Assembly: GCA_947573135.1 (NCBI GenBank)
Contig: CANPDU010000001.1
Location: 124,001-188,000, forward strand
Reading direction: 5' to 3'
DNA: 64,000 bases
DNA from: an uncultured Bacteroidales bacterium
Lineage (GTDB): Bacteria; Bacteroidota; Bacteroidia; Bacteroidales; Muribaculaceae
This document shows positions 30,166 through 37,663 of this stretch, one piece after another; position 1 is the first letter of the stretch, and each line of letters starts with the position of its first letter. A program made the position numbers and the translations under genes. A model generated the notes under the pieces. The model worked only from the letters and a program-made list of their open reading frames with translations, had not been told where the DNA came from and searched no databases.

Positions 30166-30744
30166 ATGATCACCGAATACTCTCATCTTCAGATGCTCCA
30201 GACCTGGCGCCGGTGCGCCGGGCTGGAGTCTTCGGCGAGCGACTGCTCGGTCGGGCGCTTTGACGGCACCGATGTCGACCCCCGGCTGTCGGCGATGATG
30301 CGGCAGTGGTATCTCGGACTTCTCGACAGCGGCGATCCCTGCCTCACCGGACCGCCGGCCGACGCCACTGATCTCGTATCTCCGGTCATGACCGACGACA
30401 GCGACAGGCAGGCCGTGATTGCGGCCGATCCTTCGGTCAGGCGCCTCACTGCCGTCAGGCTCTCGGGCTGGAAACGCCCGGCCGTGATCGCCGATGCCGA
30501 CAGCATCAGAGCCACACTGGCGCTGCAGCACAACCGGTTCTCGCGTGCAGGCACGACGTCGCCGCTGGCGTGGCGCAACGCCGACGGAACGGTATGCGTC
30601 TGCCCGGCCGACAAAGATTCGACCGTGACCGCCGCCACGGCGTTTGTCGACACCGGCAGCGAAATCTACCGCCTCGACGAGCGGGCACTCGCGACCATTC
30701 CTATTTATATCAGCAACCATCAGACAACAAGCATACTCCTATGA
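30166..30744 (+). CDS. Hypothetical protein in phage block 2 (possible head-tail connector)
   Basis: 192 aa, lies between capsid-like and portal-like genes, overlaps the portal start (ATGA). Confidence 0.5.
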   Translation: MITEYSHLQMLQTWRRCAGLESSASDCSVGRFDGTDVDPRLSAMMRQWYLGLLDSGDPCLTGPPADATDLVSPVMTDDSDRQAVIAADPSVRRLTAVRLSGWKRPAVIADADSIRATLALQHNRFSRAGTTSPLAWRNADGTVCVCPADKDSTVTAATAFVDTGSEIYRLDERALATIPIYISNHQTTSILL

Positions 30745-32168
30745 TGACCCCCGACACCAACCTCCAAGTGCTCACCGCCGCACGCGACGCGTGGCTCGCA
30801 GCCTCTTCGTTCCGTCAGCGGCGCGACCGCTACAAACGCTACACCTACGGCGATCAGTGGAGCGATCCGGCCGTCGACCACCGCGGGCACCCGGTAGCCG
30901 AAGCCGAACTGCTCAGCCGCGACGGCCGGAAGCCGCTGACCAACAATCTGATCCGCCAGATCGTTAAAATCGTGATCGGTCGCTACCGCACGGCCAGCCG
31001 CGACGACGGACGCTACTCTGACGACAGCCGCGCGTTTGTGAGCGACAACCAGCTGCTCGAACTCGACTGCCGCATGCTCGAGGAATTCCTGATCTCGGGC
31101 TGCGCCGTGCAGCGCGTCAGCCGCGAGACCCGCCGCGGCCGCAACAGGCTGTGGATCGACAATGTCGACCCGCGCGCATTTTTTGTCAACGCCTACCGCG
31201 ATCCGCGCGGCAACGATATCGAACTCATCGGCATGCTCCACGATCTGCCGTTTCCCGAAATCGTGAGCCGTTTCGGCCGTGGCAGCCGTCAGCGCGCCGC
31301 AGCTTTGGCCCGGTCCTACGCCGTGACGTCGGCCGACCTTGCCTTTGCCTCGCCGCGGATGCTCGGCGAGCCTGACGGCGATACTTCCGACTTCTTCAAT
31401 GCTCCGGCCGGACGATGCCGTGCGATAGAGGTCTGGACTCTCGACTGCCGCAACACCATAGTCTGTCACGACCGCCGCGACGCCCGGGCATTCAAGGTCG
31501 GCAACTCGGCGGCCGCCAGAGCCTCGATCAGAGACACCAACGACCGCCGCAGACTCAAGGGCGAGCTGGCCGTCGACTCGCGGCAGTCGCTCGACTTCGT
31601 ATGGCACTGCCGCTGGTTTGCTCCCGACGGCTCGCTGCTCGCGTCCTACGACTCGCCCTTCGCCCACGGCTCACATCCCTTTGCCGTAAAACTCTATCCT
31701 CTGACCGACGGCGAGATCCACTCCTTTGTAGAGGATGTCATCGACCAGCAGCGGTCGATCAACCGCATGATCGTGATGATCGACCATATCATCGGATCGT
31801 CGGCCAAAGGCGTGCTGCTCTTTCCCGTCGAACAGAAACTGCCCGACTACTCCTGGGAAGACATCTCCGACGCCTGGGCCAGATCCAACTCCATCATCCC
31901 TGTCACAGGTCGCAGCGCCAACATGCCTCATCAGGTGGTCAGTTCGGGCGCCGACTGCGGCGCATATCAGCTGCTCGCCCTCCAGATGAAGCTCTTCGAC
32001 AACATTTCGGGCATCGGCGACGTCGTGGCCGGACGCAATGTCTCGCCTTCGACCGGCAACGCCGTCTACGAAAACCAGTTGCGCAACTCCATCATCGGCC
32101 TGACCGACCTGCTCGACTCATTTGCTGCCTTCAAACGAGAACGTGATAAAAAGGCAGAAAAATTATAA
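30741..32168 (+). CDS. Phage portal-like protein
   Basis: RYKRYTYGDQWSDPAVDHRGHPVAEAELLSRDGRKPLTNNLIRQIVKIVIGRYRT...FVEDVIDQQRSINRMIVMIDHIIGSSAKGVLLFP...NISGIGDVVAGRN; in-frame ATG at 30741. Confidence 0.75.
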   Translation: MMTPDTNLQVLTAARDAWLAASSFRQRRDRYKRYTYGDQWSDPAVDHRGHPVAEAELLSRDGRKPLTNNLIRQIVKIVIGRYRTASRDDGRYSDDSRAFVSDNQLLELDCRMLEEFLISGCAVQRVSRETRRGRNRLWIDNVDPRAFFVNAYRDPRGNDIELIGMLHDLPFPEIVSRFGRGSRQRAAALARSYAVTSADLAFASPRMLGEPDGDTSDFFNAPAGRCRAIEVWTLDCRNTIVCHDRRDARAFKVGNSAAARASIRDTNDRRRLKGELAVDSRQSLDFVWHCRWFAPDGSLLASYDSPFAHGSHPFAVKLYPLTDGEIHSFVEDVIDQQRSINRMIVMIDHIIGSSAKGVLLFPVEQKLPDYSWEDISDAWARSNSIIPVTGRSANMPHQVVSSGADCGAYQLLALQMKLFDNISGIGDVVAGRNVSPSTGNAVYENQLRNSIIGLTDLLDSFAAFKRERDKKAEKL

Positions 32169-32253
32169 TCACACAATTTTTATTTGCTTTATATCTTGCT
32201 TTATTGAAATTATTGTTATAAATTTGCACGCAATCTAACCATAACTCACGACT

Positions 32254-32682
32254 ATGAACCGTAAAACTCTAATCCAGCTACGCGACGAAGACTTCACAGA
32301 ATGTCTGCGTTCGACAATCCTGCGGCACCAGCGCGAACGCCGCGACACAGCCGCGGCCGCCATCATCTCGGAGGCTCTCGCCTCGCGTCCGCGCCGCTAC
32401 TATCTCTCCTACTCGACCGTCTCGACCCAACTGTCGCGTCTGCGCGGCAAAGGCCACCTCAAGACGGCCGCCAACCGCAAAAGCACCCTTGCGCGCAGCC
32501 AGTGGGCCGACATCAGCTCGGCCGTCGACCGCTATCTCTGCCGCAACAAACGCGCCACGATCGGCGAAGCCATCACCCACGTCGTCAACTTCGAGCGGCC
32601 CAAGCGCTTCTACATCTCCGACAAGCGCGCCCGCGAACTCTTCCGCTGCGTCAGCCGCCGCACCTACAGCCTCGTCGGCTGA
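32254..32682 (+). CDS. Hypothetical basic protein downstream of portal
   Basis: 142 aa open frame, very Arg-rich; own upstream TAAATTTG -7-like box near 32219. Confidence 0.5.
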   Translation: MNRKTLIQLRDEDFTECLRSTILRHQRERRDTAAAAIISEALASRPRRYYLSYSTVSTQLSRLRGKGHLKTAANRKSTLARSQWADISSAVDRYLCRNKRATIGEAITHVVNFERPKRFYISDKRARELFRCVSRRTYSLVG

Positions 32683-32752
32683 CCGCATCTCTGACCCCGA
32701 TTCACCCCCTTGTCATTCACTTATTCAATTCATCTCTGACCGTTCACTTGCA

Positions 32753-33190
32753 ATGAAAATCTCAATTTCAATCACCTCTGTCATCGACGACATCTGTGCC
32801 GACTCTGCCATCAGAGCCATCTTTAACCGCCGCGACACCGTTCCGCCGCTGCTCACCGGCGACCACTGCGAGGCCCTGGGCCGGGTAGTGGTCACGGCCG
32901 CGGCCATGACTGCCGGACGGCTCGCCGCGCGCCTGACGAAATTCGCCGTCAGTGAAGCCGACGGCACCATCGGCTTTGAGGTCGCCGACACCACGCGCGT
33001 CCGTCCCGAAGCGCTGCGCCACTACCTTGAGACCGCGGTGAAATTCGCCGCGATGTATCTCGTCGCAGTCCCGGCCGGCGACACCGCCGCGGCCGACAAC
33101 TACCTCCGCTGCCACAACCTCACCCTCGACAGCGCCGCCACAGCCCTCGACTCCCGCCCCGCCCTCACCCTCCGCCCCCACTACTGCTGA
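32753..33190 (+). CDS. Hypothetical protein
   Basis: MKISISITSVIDDICADSAIRAIFNRRDTVPPLLTGDHCEALGRVV...; ATG at 32753. Confidence 0.5.
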   Translation: MKISISITSVIDDICADSAIRAIFNRRDTVPPLLTGDHCEALGRVVVTAAAMTAGRLAARLTKFAVSEADGTIGFEVADTTRVRPEALRHYLETAVKFAAMYLVAVPAGDTAAADNYLRCHNLTLDSAATALDSRPALTLRPHYC

Positions 33191-33245
33191 AGCCCATCCC
33201 CCGAAAAAATCAGCAAAAATAATTGTCTGATCATATGATTGTCGC

Positions 33246-33253
33246 TATCTTTG
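33246..33253 (+). promoter_or_regulatory. -7 box TATCTTTG
   Basis: TAnnTTTG consensus 27 bp upstream of ATG 33281. Confidence 0.55.
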
Positions 33254-33280
33254 CTTAACAATACTAATACCGATTATGAG

Positions 33281-33829
33281 ATGAGCGAACTGATACCGGC
33301 CGGCCACGGCAATTACAAGCAGTTGTTGAGCTATCAGAAGACTGATGTTATCTACCGGATTACATATTTCTTTTGTCACAGCTTTCTGCAACGCGGCGAC
33401 AGGACTATCGACCAGATGGTGCAGGCTGCCCGCAGCGGGAAGCAAAACATAATCGAGGGTTGCGCCGCTTCTTCGACATCAGCCAAAACCGAGATCAAGC
33501 TGGTCAACGTCGCAAAGGCAAGTCTGAAAGAGCTGCTGGAAGATTTTGAGGATTACCTGAAGACCCGCAACGCCCGGCAATGGGAAAAAGGAAGCGCTGA
33601 GTATGAGACCATGCGGCGGCTTGGCAGAGACCACAATGACGCCGAATTCTTCATGAAAATCGTCGAAACCCGGCCGCCGGAGACCATCGCCAATATGGCG
33701 ATAATACTGATCAATCAGGCTGATTATCTGCTTTACCGCCAGCTTGAACGGCTATCGGCTGACTTTGTTGAAAACGGCGGTTTCTCGGAGCGCATGACGG
33801 CCCTCCGCCGCAACAAGAGAAAATATTAA
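33281..33829 (+). CDS. Four helix bundle suffix domain-containing protein (S23/IVP-like)
   Basis: LLSYQKTDVIYRITYFFCHSFLQRGDRTIDQMVQAARSGKQNIIEGCAASSTSAKTEIKLVNVAKASLKELLEDFEDYL. Confidence 0.85.
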   Translation: MSELIPAGHGNYKQLLSYQKTDVIYRITYFFCHSFLQRGDRTIDQMVQAARSGKQNIIEGCAASSTSAKTEIKLVNVAKASLKELLEDFEDYLKTRNARQWEKGSAEYETMRRLGRDHNDAEFFMKIVETRPPETIANMAIILINQADYLLYRQLERLSADFVENGGFSERMTALRRNKRKY

Positions 33830-33831
33830 CG

Positions 33832-33894
33832 CTGACCTTAAGGTCCTTAGAGTCCTTAATGTCCTTAGAGACCTTAAAGTCCTTAAGGACCTTA
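33832..33894. repeat. Seven tandem 9-bp units, GWCCTTANN family
   Basis: CTGACCTTA AGGTCCTTA GAGTCCTTA ATGTCCTTA GAGACCTTA AAGTCCTTA AGGACCTTA. Confidence 0.95.
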
Positions 33895-33921
33895 TAAAAA
33901 CTAAAACTAAAAATAAAAACG

Positions 33922-34890
33922 ATGAAAAAGCTTACAAGTCTGTTTCTGGCAGCGGCGGCGATCGCCCTGCCGATGATTGCCCGGGCCGCTGACCGCAGCG
34001 CAATGGTAAAGGAGACCTACGATTATGCCGTCAAGGACGGCGACACTCTCCGTCTCGATGTCTACTACAATCCGACAGTTCCCTACGAAGGCAAAAGACC
34101 GATTATCATATTCTCGTTCGGCGGAGGCTGGGAAGCCGGCACACGCGCCGACGGCGGAGGTAGCTACACACCGTTTCTCAACACTATGACCGACTACGGC
34201 TATGTGACCGTCGGCATCGACTACCGTCTCGGATATCTCAAGTCACGCAAGACGGGCAAGGTCGAAGATATATCGATCTGCCAGAGCCTCATCACACGGC
34301 AGATGGACCACAATATCTATAAAAACGTCTACGACGCCATAGCCCAGGGAGTCGAGGATCTCTACGACGCCACAAGCTATATGGTCGAGAACGCCGACCG
34401 CTGGTGTGCCGATCCCGAGTGTATTGTAATCGGAGGCATAAGTGCCGGCGGCGTCAACTCCATCACCGCCGAAAATCTCAGTGCCAACGGCGACCCGATG
34501 GCAAAAAAACATCTGCCCGAAGGCTTCAGATATGCCGGCGTACTGTCGGGATGCGGCGCCATATGGCATGATCTCGACAAACCGGTGAGCTGGAAACGCA
34601 TGCCCTGTCCGACAATGTTTATCCACGGCGACAGTGACCGCATCGTGCCCTACGACCAGTGGACATGGGCCGAGCACGGTTTCAGAATCGACGGCGGCAG
34701 CAGTCTGGCATCGTTCTATCGCGACAACAATCTGCCCTATATGCTGGTCAGCGGCACAGGCGGCGACCACGACTTCGGCGGCATAGCCTTCGCGCGCAAT
34801 CAGGATCTCATCAACCTGTTCATCGACAACTTCGTAGTCAACAAGCGACAGGCAGCCATCGAAATGGTCGAAACCCCGCTGAAAAAATAA
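33922..34890 (+). CDS. Secreted alpha/beta hydrolase (esterase/lipase-like)
   Basis: Signal peptide; IIIFSFGGGWEAGTRADGGGSYTPFLN...VIGGISAGGVNS (GxSxG)...DHDFGG. Confidence 0.75.
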   Translation: MKKLTSLFLAAAAIALPMIARAADRSAMVKETYDYAVKDGDTLRLDVYYNPTVPYEGKRPIIIFSFGGGWEAGTRADGGGSYTPFLNTMTDYGYVTVGIDYRLGYLKSRKTGKVEDISICQSLITRQMDHNIYKNVYDAIAQGVEDLYDATSYMVENADRWCADPECIVIGGISAGGVNSITAENLSANGDPMAKKHLPEGFRYAGVLSGCGAIWHDLDKPVSWKRMPCPTMFIHGDSDRIVPYDQWTWAEHGFRIDGGSSLASFYRDNNLPYMLVSGTGGDHDFGGIAFARNQDLINLFIDNFVVNKRQAAIEMVETPLKK

Positions 34891-34978
34891 AAGGCGGTTG
34901 CGAAAGTGATTTTGGTGATTTCGGCGAAGTTTTGTAATTTTGCATGTTATTGTAAATTTATCTGTCATACAATAGAAA

Positions 34979-35431
34979 ATGGATCTGTTTGAAACTATCA
35001 ATGCCGCCATCAAAAGCGCGATGCTCGCACGCGAAACTGTGCGTCTGCAGGCTCTCCGCGGCATAAAGAAAGAATTCCTGGAAGCAAAGACCGCTCCGGG
35101 CAGCGACGGCACCCTCAGCGACGAGACCGCAACCAAAATACTCGTCAAAATGGCCAAGCAGCGCCGCGAAAGCGCCAAGATATATCAGGAACAAAACCGT
35201 CCGGAACTCGCCGAGACCGAACTCGCCGAAATGGCTGTCATCGAAGAGTATCTGCCCAAAGCCCTCACCGACGAGGAGCTGACAGCCGAACTCGAGAAGA
35301 TCATCGCACAGGTCGGAGCCACAGGTCCTCAGGACATGGGCAAGGTGATGGGCACAGCCACAAAGGCTCTCGCAGGCCGCGCCGACGGCCGCGCCATCTC
35401 AGCCAAGGTGAAAGAACTACTCCAGAAATAA
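34979..35431 (+). CDS. GatB/YqeY domain-containing protein
   Basis: INAAIKSAMLARETVRLQALRGIKKEFLEAKT...KMAKQRRESAKIYQEQNRPELAETELAEMAVIEEYLPKALTDEEL. Confidence 0.92.
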   Translation: MDLFETINAAIKSAMLARETVRLQALRGIKKEFLEAKTAPGSDGTLSDETATKILVKMAKQRRESAKIYQEQNRPELAETELAEMAVIEEYLPKALTDEELTAELEKIIAQVGATGPQDMGKVMGTATKALAGRADGRAISAKVKELLQK

Positions 35432-35455
35432 TCCCAACTCAAAGGCACAAACATA

Positions 35456-36727
35456 ATGCTTACTCTACAGCAAATCAAAGAAAATCCCGAGCAGATAGTA
35501 GCGCGTCTGGCAGTCAAAGGTTTTGACGGCAAAGACGCCATCGCCCGCATCATCGCTCTCGACGAGACCCGCCGTCAGCTTCAGCTTAAGAACGACAATG
35601 CAGCCGCCGAGCTTAAAAAACTCGCAGCATCGATAGGCTCGCTGATGAAATCAGGTCAGAAAGAAGAGGCCGAAAAAGCCAAAGAAACCGTCGCCTCACT
35701 TAAGGAAAGCCAGAAGACAATAGCCGACCAGCTCGCCGAAGCCGAACACTCGATCACCGAAATCCTGCTGTCGGTGCCCAACGTTCCCTGCGCCATGGTT
35801 CCCGAAGGACGCACGGCCGAGGACAACGTCGTCGAGAAGACCGGCGGCCCGATGCCCGATCTGCCCGAGGACGCGCTGCCTCACTGGGAACTTGCAAAGA
35901 AATACAAGCTCATCGACTTTGATCTCGGCGTGAAGATCACCGGCGCCGGATTTCCCGTCTACACCGGCAAAGGCGCCAAACTTCAGCGCGCGCTGATACA
36001 GTTCTTCCTCGACGAAGCGTCGAAAGCCGGTTATCTCGAAGTGCAGCCGCCCTATGTCGTCAACGAGGCATCGGGCTACGGCACAGGCCAGCTTCCCGAC
36101 AAAGAAGGTCAGATGTATCACTGCAACCTCGACAACCTCTACCTGATCCCGACCGCCGAAGTGCCGGTGACCAACCTCTATCGCGACGTGATCCTCACCG
36201 ACGACCAGCTGCCGGTGAAGAACTGCGCCTACTCGGCCTGCTTCCGCCGCGAAGCCGGCAGCTACGGCAAGGATGTGCGCGGCCTCAACCGCCTGCACCA
36301 GTTCGACAAGGTCGAGATCGTCCGCATCGAAAAGCCCGAGAACTCGTATGCCGCACTCGAAGATATGAAAGACCACGTGCAGGGTCTTCTCGAAAAACTC
36401 GGGCTGCCCTGGCACATACTGCGTCTCTGCGGCGGCGACATGAGCTTCACCTCAGCGATCACCTTCGACTTCGAAGTTTGGTCCGGCGCACAGAAACGCT
36501 GGCTTGAGGTTTCGTCAGTGTCAAACTTCGAGACCTATCAGGCCAACCGCCTCAAATGCCGCTATCGCGCCGAAGACAAAAAGACACGTCTGTGTCACAC
36601 CCTCAACGGCTCGGCTCTCGCGCTGCCGCGCATCGTAGCAGCCATGCTCGAGAACAATCAGACACCCGAAGGCATCATTGTGCCCGAATGTCTGCGCAAA
36701 TACACAGGCTTTGACATTATAAACTGA
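35456..36727 (+). CDS. serS: Seryl-tRNA synthetase
   Basis: MLTLQQIKENPEQIVARLAVKGFDGKDAI...YLIPTAEVPVTNLYRD...CFRREAGSYGKDVRGLNRLHQFDKVEI...NGSALALPRIVAAMLENNQ. Confidence 0.96.
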   Translation: MLTLQQIKENPEQIVARLAVKGFDGKDAIARIIALDETRRQLQLKNDNAAAELKKLAASIGSLMKSGQKEEAEKAKETVASLKESQKTIADQLAEAEHSITEILLSVPNVPCAMVPEGRTAEDNVVEKTGGPMPDLPEDALPHWELAKKYKLIDFDLGVKITGAGFPVYTGKGAKLQRALIQFFLDEASKAGYLEVQPPYVVNEASGYGTGQLPDKEGQMYHCNLDNLYLIPTAEVPVTNLYRDVILTDDQLPVKNCAYSACFRREAGSYGKDVRGLNRLHQFDKVEIVRIEKPENSYAALEDMKDHVQGLLEKLGLPWHILRLCGGDMSFTSAITFDFEVWSGAQKRWLEVSSVSNFETYQANRLKCRYRAEDKKTRLCHTLNGSALALPRIVAAMLENNQTPEGIIVPECLRKYTGFDIIN

Positions 36728-36790
36728 AGCAAACAGAACAACAGACAGAAATAGATTGAATCAACCTTTATCAAAGAATTGTTTTCCATT

Positions 36791-36824
36791 AAGACACGTG
36801 CTTTTGTAAGTACGTGTCTTTTTT
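36791..36824 (+). terminator. Rho-independent terminator downstream of serS
   Basis: AAGACACGTGCTT-ttgt-AAGTACGTGTCTT followed by TTTT; 13-bp stem. Confidence 0.9.
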
Positions 36825-36897
36825 ATGCCGTGAACCTTTTACGGGGAAGAGATTGTTATACTACAAGCTATAGTTTATATCAAAAAGAAAAAAGTTT

Positions 36898-37425
36898 ATG
36901 AAAAAGATTTTACTCCCGGCAGCTATTGCTGCAGTCATAATTTTCGGATCGTGCTCCGGAAATTCTACTTCGAAACAAGAGTCGGATCTCAAAACAAAAA
37001 TTGAAAACTGTACCAACACCGACAGTATCGCCGCTTATGTAAACGATGCAAAAGCCTATGTCCAGAAACTGGTAGACGAAGGCAAAGTAGACGAAGCCAA
37101 GAAATATCTTGCAGAGATCGAACCTGTGGTACAGAAAAAAGCGCCCAAACTCGCCGGAGCTTTTGAAGCCGTCAAGAGCGTAGTCGACAAAGTACCGTCG
37201 GCAGCCTCCGACGCAGTAGATAAAGTCAAAGACGCAGCTTCGGCAGCAGGCGACAGCATCAGTTCGGCAGCCCAGACCGCCAAAGACGCAGCAGCCGACA
37301 AATACAATGACGTCAAGGATGCAGTAGGCGAAAAAGCCACTGAAGTAAAAGAGGCCGTAGTCGACAAAGCTGTCGAAGTGAAAGACGCAGCCAAAGACAA
37401 AGTCGACGACCTGCTCAAAAAGTAA
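36898..37425 (+). CDS. Lipoprotein with 11-residue amphipathic (LEA/apolipoprotein-like) repeats
   Basis: Lipobox IIFGSC; C-terminal DAVGEKATEVK EAVVDKAVEVK DAAKDKVDDLLK repeats. Confidence 0.7.
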   Translation: MKKILLPAAIAAVIIFGSCSGNSTSKQESDLKTKIENCTNTDSIAAYVNDAKAYVQKLVDEGKVDEAKKYLAEIEPVVQKKAPKLAGAFEAVKSVVDKVPSAASDAVDKVKDAASAAGDSISSAAQTAKDAAADKYNDVKDAVGEKATEVKEAVVDKAVEVKDAAKDKVDDLLKK

Positions 37426-37484
37426 TTATCACAAAAATCACCATCGCCCCAGCCATAACAAATATTGGGGGACGGGGTCATATT

Positions 37485-37520
37485 ACGACGGAGATCCGGG
37501 GTAACCCGGGTCTCCGTCGT
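37485..37520 (+). terminator. Strong hairpin downstream of the 36898-37425 lipoprotein gene
   Basis: ACGACGGAGATCCGG-ggtaac-CCGGGTCTCCGTCGT, 15-bp stem with one wobble; T-tract weak. Confidence 0.6.
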
Positions 37521-37663
37521 CGATTATAAAAAATTTGTTACAGACCGATATTTTACGACCGAGCTTCCCGATTATTGAATTAAAGTTCATATCTTTGCAA
37601 CAAATTGTAAACAATGTTACAAAAATGATAAGAGCGTGCCAAACGCCACTCAAATCTTGACCA

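Noticed and set aside
33832-33894. Attachment-site (att) candidate at the end of phage block 2
   Set aside because: The sequence is a 9-bp minisatellite also found after unrelated genes (10589), with no matching direct repeat at the other edge of the blocks.
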